This document shows positions 1 to 5,967 of a DNA stretch of 7,174 bases, in pieces. The DNA comes from an uncultured Peptococcaceae bacterium (lineage in GTDB: Bacteria > Bacillota > Dehalobacteriia > UBA7702). How positions within the stretch are numbered: the first letter of the stretch is position 1; each line of letters starts with the position of its first letter. Where the stretch lies: NCBI GenBank assembly GCA_937919295.1, contig CALFRX010000314.1:1-7174 (forward strand), given 5' to 3'. Under the pieces are notes generated by a model. The model saw nothing but the letters and a program-made list of their open reading frames with translations. It did no database searches and had not been told where the DNA came from. A program made the position numbers and the translations under genes.

Positions 1-599
1 GGCATACCTACGATACGTACTATATGTCCATCGGGCAGGGGGCTACCGTCGATACGGTGATCCAACTCGCAAGTTACGTCGCCACCATTGCCAATCATGG
101 CGAACGCATGAAACCATATATTTGCCAGTCGATCTTAGATGACGACAGCAATGTGCTGAAAACCTTTGAGCCGGAAGTCGTGGATACCGTGGAACTTGAT
201 GAAGACGATTGGGCCACGCTGATCGCCGCCATGGAGGGCGTTGTCGGCGACGAGGGCGGTACGGCTACGAACCTTTTCTCCAGTCTGCCGCGGGAACTGA
301 TGCCCGCCGGGAAAACCGGTACCGCCCAGACCGGCCTCGCCGCTGACAACAGTGAATCCGATTACCACGGCGTTTTCATCGCCTTCGCTCCCGCCAATGA
401 TCCCAAGGTCGCCTTTGCCGGTTTAATTGAATATGGCCATCATGGCGGTTCCTCCGCCGGTTACGTCTGCCGGGACGCCTTTCGCGCCTATTTCGGATAC
501 GATGTTGATTACGACATTCTCTTGATGGACGATCTTGCTGCGGATAACCTTGATCAGACGACGCCGGAGCAAGATACCACTGCTGATGGCGCCGATTGA
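1..599 (+). CDS. mrdA: Penicillin-binding protein 2 (MrdA-type transpeptidase), C-terminal part, 5' end outside the window
   Basis: The visible 199 or so residues are the end of a class B PBP transpeptidase domain, which cross-links peptidoglycan stem peptides on the outer face of the cytoplasmic membrane. The first complete codon is at base 3, and the frame is open from the window edge. Two family marks are visible: SIGQG, early in the fragment, and the active-site KTGTA motif within AGKTGTAQTG (about bases 307-336). The catalytic SxxK and the SxN motif must lie upstream. After SIGQG the usual V-T-P reads V-D-T. The protein ends in an Asp/Glu/Thr-rich, probably disordered tail. PBP2 rather than FtsI/PBP3 or a sporulation PBP is inferred from the min genes and rodA following on the same strand, RodA being PBP2's glycosyltransferase partner. 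The exact paralogue cannot be fixed from this fragment alone. Confidence 0.88.
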   Translation, partial: HTYDTYYMSIGQGATVDTVIQLASYVATIANHGERMKPYICQSILDDDSNVLKTFEPEVVDTVELDEDDWATLIAAMEGVVGDEGGTATNLFSSLPRELMPAGKTGTAQTGLAADNSESDYHGVFIAFAPANDPKVAFAGLIEYGHHGGSSAGYVCRDAFRAYFGYDVDYDILLMDDLAADNLDQTTPEQDTTADGAD

Positions 600-637
600 G
601 GGCACTCTTTCCGTCGAATGATGATGGAAAAAAGTCG

Positions 638-666
638 TTGTTCCAGGCAGCGGAATCAGTTATAAT
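638..666 (+). promoter_or_regulatory. Putative sigma-70 promoter for the min genes
   Basis: A TTGTTC at 638-643 and an exact TATAAT at 661-666 are separated by 17 bp in the only sizeable gap of this part (600-700). The -35 matches consensus at its first three bases only. Transcription would start near 673, giving a leader of roughly 28 nt to minC. The -10 overlaps a small inverted repeat, ATAAT-ATC-ATTAT (662-674), which may be chance in AT-rich DNA. If active, the promoter would let minCDE and rodA be expressed apart from the upstream PBP2 gene. Confidence 0.6.
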
Positions 667-700
667 ATCATTATTGTAAAAATCCTTTTGGAGGCGATGT

Positions 701-1072
701 ATGATGACTGATTTTTGGGACAAAAATGACTTACCGAAAGGAAATACCGTATTGATTGAAGGCCCGCTCCGATCCGGTCATAAGATTGATTATGACGGTA
801 ATGTCGTGGTGATGGGCGATGTCAACGCCGGCGCGGAAGTTCGCGCCACAGGACATATCATCATTTTCGGGGCGCTTAGGGGCATGGTCCACAGCGGCGC
901 CCAAGGAGATATCCACGCCAAAGTGCTGGCCTTAATGTTGTTTCCCACCCAACTGAGAATCGCAGACCATATTACCTGTCCTCCCCAAGGGTATGAAGAG
1001 ATTGCCGGCAAGGCGCCGGAAGTCGCGCAGATCACCGGCGGCAAAGTCGTCATTGAACAGCTGATTGTGTAA
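701..1072 (+). CDS. minC: MinC, C-terminal (beta-helix) domain only; short septum-site protein
   Basis: The product has 123 residues, against roughly 200-230 for typical MinC. It matches only the C-terminal beta-helical domain that dimerises and binds MinD: residues 18-27 hold LIEGPLRSGH, followed by GDVNAGAEV (39-47), GALRGMVHSGAQGD (57-70) and the P-T-Q-L-R-I segment. The MinD-contacting motif, usually RSGQ, reads RSGH here (residues 24-27). The N-terminal domain that inhibits FtsZ polymerisation is missing. It cannot be hidden upstream, because PBP2 ends at 599 and only 101 bp of non-coding DNA remain. Start choice: GGAGG at 690-694 lies 6 nt before ATG 701; the adjacent ATG at 704 is equally possible. 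minD begins 21 bp after the stop. The gene appears intact, so this looks like a shortened MinC rather than a pseudogene, though loss of function remains possible. Confidence 0.9.
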   Translation: MMTDFWDKNDLPKGNTVLIEGPLRSGHKIDYDGNVVVMGDVNAGAEVRATGHIIIFGALRGMVHSGAQGDIHAKVLALMLFPTQLRIADHITCPPQGYEEIAGKAPEVAQITGGKVVIEQLIV

Positions 1073-1093
1073 AGCAGCGTAAAGGAGGCCATT

Positions 1094-1885
1094 ATGGGGG
1101 AAGTCATTGTGATTACTTCCGGGAAGGGCGGCGTTGGCAAAACCACGACCACGGCCAATCTCGGCACAGCCTTAGCGATGATGGGGAAAAGAACCGTTTT
1201 GCTCGATACCGATATCGGTTTAAGGAATCTTGATGTTGTGATGGGCTTAGAAAACCGCATTGTTTTTAATCTGGTGGACGTGGCGGAAAACCGCTGCCGT
1301 CTCAACCAGGCCATGATCAAAGATAAAAAACTGGACACGCTGTCTTTGATCCCGGCGGCGCAAACGAGAGACAAAACAGCAATTACCGAAGCCCAAATGG
1401 AAAAAATAGCGCGTACTTTGAAAAAAGACTTTGATTATGTGCTCATCGACTGCCCCGCCGGCATTGAACAGGGTTTTAAAAACGCTGTCGCCGGCGCCGA
1501 CAGGGCCCTTGTGGTGACCACGCCGGAGATCAGCGCCGTACGCGACGCTGACCGCGTCATCGGTCTTTTGGAAGCCGCGGGTTTGCCCCATCCGGAAGTG
1601 ATCATCAACCGCGTTCGCTTCGATATGGTGCGCCGTGGTGAAATGATGGGGATCGACGACATCATCGATATTTTGGCGGTAGAGCTCATCGGCATTGTCG
1701 CCGATGATGAGGATATCGTAATTTCCACCAATAAGGGCGAGCCCATCGCCAAAAATCAACTGTCTGCCGCGGGAAAGAGTTTCCGCGACGTCGCCCGCAG
1801 ACTTGCCGGCGAAAATGTTCCGTTTCAAGACGTCGGCGGCGGCAGAAGCCTATGGCGGAAGGTCTGCGCCGTATTTAACCGGTAG
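1094..1885 (+). CDS. minD: MinD, septum-site-determining ATPase
   Basis: MinD is a ParA-like ATPase that dimerises on the inner membrane when bound to ATP, recruits MinC and is released by MinE. At 263 residues it is full length. The deviant Walker A motif is KGGVGKTT (residues 11-18), with the signature lysine K11 and the P-loop lysine K16. Asp 38 and Asp 40 follow in LLDTDIGLRNLD, and the Walker B-like stretch is DYVLIDCPAG (114-123). The last dozen residues (SLWRKVCAVFNR) resemble the C-terminal amphipathic membrane-targeting helix, with hydrophobic and basic residues interleaved. Start choice: AAAGGAGG at 1081-1088 is a near-perfect ribosome binding site 5 nt before the ATG. The gene lies between minC and minE in the same operon. 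The MinC-binding and membrane-binding parts look conserved even though MinC is short. Confidence 0.97.
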   Translation: MGEVIVITSGKGGVGKTTTTANLGTALAMMGKRTVLLDTDIGLRNLDVVMGLENRIVFNLVDVAENRCRLNQAMIKDKKLDTLSLIPAAQTRDKTAITEAQMEKIARTLKKDFDYVLIDCPAGIEQGFKNAVAGADRALVVTTPEISAVRDADRVIGLLEAAGLPHPEVIINRVRFDMVRRGEMMGIDDIIDILAVELIGIVADDEDIVISTNKGEPIAKNQLSAAGKSFRDVARRLAGENVPFQDVGGGRSLWRKVCAVFNR

Positions 1886-1896
1886 GGAGGTGCGGC

Positions 1897-2166
1897 ATGG
1901 TCTTTTGGAAACGTCTCTTTGCAAAAAACACGTCAACACACAGTAAAAATACGGCCAAAAAACGGCTTCAACTCGTACTCGTTCAGGATCGCCTGAACAT
2001 CGGCAGCGAAACGCTGGAAGGACTCAAAAATGACCTTATCGCGGTCATCGGCAAGCATCTTGAAATCGATGTAGAGGCAATGGACGTCAGTTTCTGCCGC
2101 GACGGCGAGCAGGTGGCGATCGTGGCCAACATCCCGGTATTACAGGGCTCCAAAGAAGCTGTTTAA
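1897..2166 (+). CDS. minE: MinE, cell division topological specificity factor
   Basis: MinE stimulates MinD ATPase activity and drives the moving or oscillating Min pattern that keeps division at mid-cell. Its 89 residues equal the usual family length. The N-terminus MVFWKRLF is the membrane-targeting sequence. Residues about 20-36 (AKKRLQLVLVQDRLNI) are the anti-MinCD helix/strand with the typical R-L-Q-x-V-L-x-x-D-R pattern. The remainder, with LKNDLIAVIGKHLEID, is the topological-specificity and dimerisation domain. GGGAGGTG (1885-1892) gives a strong ribosome binding site overlapping the minD stop, so expression is probably coupled to minD. MinE is absent from Bacillus, which uses DivIVA/MinJ, so its presence helps place the organism among clostridial or diderm Firmicutes or Gram-negatives. 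Confidence 0.96.
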   Translation: MVFWKRLFAKNTSTHSKNTAKKRLQLVLVQDRLNIGSETLEGLKNDLIAVIGKHLEIDVEAMDVSFCRDGEQVAIVANIPVLQGSKEAV

Positions 2167-2204
2167 AGGATAAATGAGCAGGAAGGAACCGTTTGTTTTA
2201 GACG

Positions 2205-3431
2205 ATGAAACCAGTTAGAAACCAAAGAAAAGAACCAAAAAAATGGAGTTTTACCGCGGGGAAACCGCTGATCAGCCAGGAAACCCGCAGAAAAAAAGGA
2301 ATCTATAATGATTTCGATTGGGGAACATTTGCGCTGTTTCTGCTGATTTTAGCCATCAGTCTGATCGTGATGAACTCCGCTTCAGCCAATGTCATCGAAG
2401 ACGATCCCGGTTATTATTTCCGCAGGGAAGCGTTGATGATGGCCATTGGTTTCGGCGTTTTTGTTTTTGTCACCTTATTTGATTACCGTCGCGTGAAGGA
2501 TTGGACAAGACCGATTTATCTCGGTATTTGCGTGCTTTTGCTGCTTACGCTGATTTTCGGCACCGGCGACGGTTCCAACCGCTGGCTCTTCGGGATCCAG
2601 CCTTCGGAACTATCCAAAGTCGTTATGATCGTACTCTTTGCCGCTTACCTTGATCAAAACCGCAAACTTCTCCAGGATCCGCGGTTTATTCTAAAAAGTA
2701 TGCTCTATATGGCACTTCCCATGGGACTCGTGTTTTTAGAACCGGATCTCGGTACCTCCCTGGTCTTTTTTGTGATCATGCTGTCCATGCTCTATGTCGC
2801 CGGCGCAGACCGCAGAGTTTTTGGCCTCGTCGTCGGCGGTATAGCTGCCCTGATCATCGTGATCTTTACATCCCTTTATTTCTATACCGATGGCTTCACC
2901 GTTGCCCTCAGCCAGGATATTCCTCTTTTGCCGTTGAGAAAATACCAGCTGATGCGTCTGGCGATTTTTATCAATCCGGAAATGGACGCCCTCAGTTCAG
3001 GGTATCATATTATTCAGAGTAAAATCGCCATTGGCAGCGGCGGCCTCTTCGGGAAAGGTTACGAACAGGGCACCCAAGTACAGGGGAATTTCCTACCGGA
3101 ACACCATACCGACTTCATTTTCGCCGTGATCGGGGAAGAGTTGGGATTTTTCATCACTGCCGGGATCCTGATTCTCTTCATGATCTTTTTGTTGCGCCTG
3201 GCGAAGAAATCTTTCAGCGCCCGGGATTTTTACGGCACGCTGATCATTGCCGGTGTTTGCACCATGATGATTTTCCAGGTTTTCATCAATGCCGGTATGG
3301 CCATGGGTATCATGCCCATTACCGGTTTGCCAATGCCCTTTTTCAGCTACGGCGGTACCAGCGTGATCGTGAATATGATGGCGGTGGCTCTCGTTTTCTC
3401 CGTCTCCTTGCGTGGTAAGAAACGACCGTGA
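2205..3431 (+). CDS. rodA: RodA, SEDS-family peptidoglycan glycosyltransferase
   Basis: RodA polymerises lipid II into glycan strands for cell elongation, together with a class B PBP, here probably the PBP2 encoded upstream. The 408-residue protein has about ten hydrophobic segments after a basic, cytoplasmic N-terminus of about 38 residues. Family marks are SNRWLFGIQPSELSK, FLEPDLGTSL, GKGYEQGTQVQGNFLPEHHTDFIFA (split by family convention around the Asp) and the C-terminal GLPMPFFSYGGTS. Asp 303, in HTDFIF, corresponds to the Asp shown to be essential in RodA enzymes. The loop between R-W-L and Q-P-S-E is about four residues shorter than I recall for E. coli RodA. Start choice is weak: an in-frame TAG at 2199 rules out a longer protein, yet the nearest purine-rich site, AAGGAA (2183-2188), is 16 nt upstream, too far for a normal ribosome binding site. 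FtsW or SpoVE is less likely, given the motif style and neighbours. Confidence 0.93.
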   Translation: MKPVRNQRKEPKKWSFTAGKPLISQETRRKKGIYNDFDWGTFALFLLILAISLIVMNSASANVIEDDPGYYFRREALMMAIGFGVFVFVTLFDYRRVKDWTRPIYLGICVLLLLTLIFGTGDGSNRWLFGIQPSELSKVVMIVLFAAYLDQNRKLLQDPRFILKSMLYMALPMGLVFLEPDLGTSLVFFVIMLSMLYVAGADRRVFGLVVGGIAALIIVIFTSLYFYTDGFTVALSQDIPLLPLRKYQLMRLAIFINPEMDALSSGYHIIQSKIAIGSGGLFGKGYEQGTQVQGNFLPEHHTDFIFAVIGEELGFFITAGILILFMIFLLRLAKKSFSARDFYGTLIIAGVCTMMIFQVFINAGMAMGIMPITGLPMPFFSYGGTSVIVNMMAVALVFSVSLRGKKRP

Positions 3432-3493
3432 TTTTTTTATTTCCCGTGTCATATTTGGCTCCTTTGTCCAGTAGGATGATAGCAGAGTAAGGT

Positions 3494-3500
3494 AAGGGAG
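3494..3500 (+). promoter_or_regulatory. Ribosome binding site that decides the M23-like gene start
   Basis: AAGGGAG, continued by TG, lies 8 nt before ATG 3509. The longer alternative start, GTG at 3500, would overlap this site and would have to use the poorer AAGG at 3489-3492. ATG 3509 is therefore preferred, shortening the protein by three residues. Confidence 0.65.
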
Positions 3501-3508
3501 TGAGTGGC

Positions 3509-4141
3509 ATGGGAAAATATTATAAACCCTTCCGCTATGCAGGCAAAACCAATGGTTTTCGGCGCTTTGGCAAAAGACGTAGCGGTAAAAAGATCGCCTT
3601 TATCGGCGGCGCCATTTTGGTTTTGCTTTTTACGGTAATGCAGTTTTCCCCGGCGGGAAGCGCGATAAAAACCGCTTTGGACAGCGGGAAAGACAGTGTT
3701 GTGACGGCTTTTCAGACAGCCTTTGCCTGGGGCCGCGACAAGCTTGGGCTTCCGGGAGACGCCTCCTTTGCCGTTCCCGTCAGTTCCGGCGTTGTTGTGG
3801 AGGAATTTGGCGTGGTTACCGATGCTGACGGCAACGAAGCCTATCACAACGGTATCGACATCCAGGTTCCCGTCGGCAGCGAAATCTTAGCCGCCGCCGA
3901 TGGCAAGGTGACTGCCGTTGACCAGCATGACGACGGAACCTATTGGATCACCCTGCGTCACAAGGACGATTGGTCCACGGTATATGGGCGTCTCGGTGAA
4001 AGTAAAGTGGCCGTCGGCGACCAGGTGGCCAAAGGCGACGTATTGGGAACCCCCGCCAAGGAAATGCTTCACTTTTCCGTGTTGGAAAGCAGCACGGAAA
4101 AGGATCCCGTCCATTATTTTGAAACAGAAGAACAGATGTAA
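3509..4141 (+). CDS. Membrane-anchored degenerate M23/LytM-domain protein, SpoIVFA-like
   Basis: The 210-residue protein has a strongly basic N-terminus (residues 1-28), one membrane segment (about 29-47) and a C-terminal M23/LytM fold (about 88-205), so the domain should face outward. The metal-site signature is partly kept: H113 and D117 in HNGID, and H188 in MLHF. The two catalytic histidines of active LytM enzymes are replaced. The Y-x-H-L motif reads YGRL (159-162), and the H-x-H motif reads MLH (186-188). It is therefore probably not an endopeptidase, but may still bind zinc or act as a scaffold. Position after minCDE/rodA, one N-terminal membrane segment and the YG(R/K)L form all resemble SpoIVFA, the partner of the intramembrane protease SpoIVFB. 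No spoIVFB follows; the next gene is a radical SAM gene 11 bp on. An alternative is an elongasome or hydrolase-activating scaffold in the style of EnvC. The start uses AAGGGAG at 3494. Confidence 0.8.
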   Translation: MGKYYKPFRYAGKTNGFRRFGKRRSGKKIAFIGGAILVLLFTVMQFSPAGSAIKTALDSGKDSVVTAFQTAFAWGRDKLGLPGDASFAVPVSSGVVVEEFGVVTDADGNEAYHNGIDIQVPVGSEILAAADGKVTAVDQHDDGTYWITLRHKDDWSTVYGRLGESKVAVGDQVAKGDVLGTPAKEMLHFSVLESSTEKDPVHYFETEEQM

Positions 4142-4152
4142 CGAGGTAAATC

Positions 4153-5967
4153 ATGAAACAGTATCACCACATTCCTGTTGAAAGGTTTTTAAACAGAGTA
4201 CAGCGTCCCGGCCGTTACGTGGGCCGGGAATGGAATATTCCTCAAAAGAACTTCGAAAATGCCGATGTGCAGATGGTGATGGCCTTTCCCGATCTCTACG
4301 AGGTTGGCATGAGTCATCTCGGTCTGCGCATCCTTTATGAAGTCGTTAATCAAGCGGCGGATTTTGCCATGGAGCGGGTTATGGCCCCCGGCCCCGATTT
4401 GGAGGCGCTGCTCCGGGCGGAAGACACGCCGCTCTTTAGCTTGGAAACCAACAGGGCTGTGGGGGATTTTGATATCCTCGGTTTTTCCATTCAATATGAG
4501 CTTTCCGCCACCAACATTCTCAATATCTTAGATTTGAGCGGGCTCCCTCTGCGGGCTGCCCAGCGTGACCATACCCATGCCATCGTCATTGGCGGCGGCC
4601 CCTGTGTCTACAATCCGGAACCTTTCGCGCCCTTTTTTGACGTGCTGCTGATCGGGGAAGGGGAAGAGGCGATTTTGGAGTTTTTAGCCTTATACAAGGA
4701 AATGCGACCAGGAGAATCCGACGTCCACCGGGCCGCGTTTTTAGAAGCCGTTGCGAAAATCCAGGGCTTTTATGTCCCTGCTCTCTACCGGGAAGAAAAC
4801 GGCGCGGTGGTGGCGTTGAAAGACGCTCCCGCCGTGGTAAAAAAACGCTATATCAAAGATCTCAATCAGGCGGTTTTCCCGCAAAAACCGTTGGTACCTC
4901 ATACCTCCATTATCCACGACCGTGGCGTGCTGGAACTTTTTCGCGGTTGTCTTCGCGGTTGCCGCTTTTGTCAGGCCGGCATGATTTACCGTCCCCGCCG
5001 GGAAAAGACCGTGGACACTTTGGTTTGCGACGCGGCGGCGGTGATCCAAAACAGCGGCTACGATGAACTGGGCCTGCTCTCTCTCAGCACCCTGGATTAC
5101 AGTCATATTGATACCCTCGTCCACACCTTGACGGAACAGTACAGCGACCAGGGCATCAGTCTGTCCCTGCCGTCTCTGCGCATGGACGCCTTCTCCGTGG
5201 AGCTTGCCAAAGAAGTGCAGAAAGTGCGCAAAGGCACCCTGACCTTAGCGCCGGAAGCCGGCAGTCAGCGGCTTAGGAACGTGATCAATAAAAACATCAG
5301 CGAAACGGATATTATCGATACGGCGGTCGCCGCTTTTCGCAACGGCTTTCACAGCCTGAAATTTTATCTGATGATCGGTCTGCCCTTTGAAGAAAAGGAA
5401 GATATCGAAGGCATCAAGGATCTGATCACCAAGGTGAAGAGAGCTGCAGGGAAAGGCTTGAATCTCAGCATCAGCATCGGCACCTTTGTGCCCAAAGCCC
5501 AGACTCCGTTTCAATATTGCGGCCAGGAAATGGGGGAAACCGTGGAGGCAAAGCAGCGCGACCTAAAAAGCTGGGCCAAAACACAAAAGGGCGTGCGCTT
5601 AAGCTATCATGATTTTAAGACAAGTTTCCTGGAAGCCGTCATCGCCAGAGGTGACCGGCACGTTGCCGATCTGATTGAACGCGCGTTTTATCTCGGCGCC
5701 CGGCTCGACGGCTGGAGCGAATATTTCCGCTATGATCTTTGGCTTCACGCCATAGAGGAAACGGGTATTGACGCCAAAAAATACGCGACCCGCTGGCTTT
5801 CCCCAGATCAGAACCTGCCTTGGGATCATATTTCCTGCGGCGTGAGCAAAGCCTTTTTACAGAAGGAATACGAAAAAGCCGCCGCGGCTTTAACCACGCC
5901 CCATTGTGCCGAAGATGCTTGCGCGGCCTGTGGCATCGGTTGCAGAAAGGCAGGGGAGAAACCATGA
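4153..5967 (+). CDS. B12-binding-domain radical SAM protein, TIGR03960-like, function unknown
   Basis: The 604-residue protein begins with a family-specific N-terminal stretch. A B12-binding-like Rossmann domain follows (about 33-190), including AFPDLYEVGMSHLG and VIGGGPCVYNPEPFAPFFD. I see no D-x-H-x-x-G cobalt-ligand motif, so any cobalamin would bind base-off without a His ligand, or not at all. The radical SAM core starts near residue 255 with CLRGCRFC (C266, C270, C273), the C-x3-C-x2-C that ligates the SAM-cleaving 4Fe-4S cluster. TLAPEAGSQRLR and MIGLPFEE are typical core strands. The C-terminus carries four more cysteines (C585, C590, C593, C597), which could hold a second cluster or a zinc. 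GAGGT precedes the ATG by 5 nt. The stop overlaps the next gene by 4 bp (ATGA), and in other genomes the two families are known to be adjacent or fused, which implies one functional unit. The substrate is not known. Confidence 0.92.
   Translation: MKQYHHIPVERFLNRVQRPGRYVGREWNIPQKNFENADVQMVMAFPDLYEVGMSHLGLRILYEVVNQAADFAMERVMAPGPDLEALLRAEDTPLFSLETNRAVGDFDILGFSIQYELSATNILNILDLSGLPLRAAQRDHTHAIVIGGGPCVYNPEPFAPFFDVLLIGEGEEAILEFLALYKEMRPGESDVHRAAFLEAVAKIQGFYVPALYREENGAVVALKDAPAVVKKRYIKDLNQAVFPQKPLVPHTSIIHDRGVLELFRGCLRGCRFCQAGMIYRPRREKTVDTLVCDAAAVIQNSGYDELGLLSLSTLDYSHIDTLVHTLTEQYSDQGISLSLPSLRMDAFSVELAKEVQKVRKGTLTLAPEAGSQRLRNVINKNISETDIIDTAVAAFRNGFHSLKFYLMIGLPFEEKEDIEGIKDLITKVKRAAGKGLNLSISIGTFVPKAQTPFQYCGQEMGETVEAKQRDLKSWAKTQKGVRLSYHDFKTSFLEAVIARGDRHVADLIERAFYLGARLDGWSEYFRYDLWLHAIEETGIDAKKYATRWLSPDQNLPWDHISCGVSKAFLQKEYEKAAAALTTPHCAEDACAACGIGCRKAGEKP

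Noticed and set aside
607..640. Possible terminator after the PBP2 gene (TTTCC ... GGAAA around 608-630).
   Set aside because: Only a 5-bp AT-rich stem with a 13-nt loop, followed by A rather than T residues on the + strand.
790..1374. Long minus-strand open frame (194 codons) across minC/minD, with similar frames elsewhere.
   Set aside because: Antiparallel to strongly recognised genes, with no ribosome binding site and no recognisable domain. The composition looks like a translated shadow of the + strand genes.
2304..2309. Exact TATAAT inside the 5' end of rodA as a promoter.
   Set aside because: No -35-like hexamer at 16-18 bp upstream; the corresponding bases read AAACCC or similar.
3410..3440. 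Possible terminator after rodA, because of a run of seven T at 3432-3438.
   Set aside because: No stable stem precedes the T-run; the best pairing is GGT/ACC, three base pairs. The downstream gene is on the same strand with a short gap.
3500..3508. GTG start at 3500 for the M23-like protein.
   Set aside because: It overlaps the best ribosome binding site (AAGGGAG), which is correctly spaced for ATG 3509.
5820..5963. Upstream extension of the DUF2344 frame to an ATG at 5820.
   Set aside because: It lies wholly inside the radical SAM gene in another frame, lacks family similarity, and ATG 5964 has a good ribosome binding site and a typical ATGA overlap.
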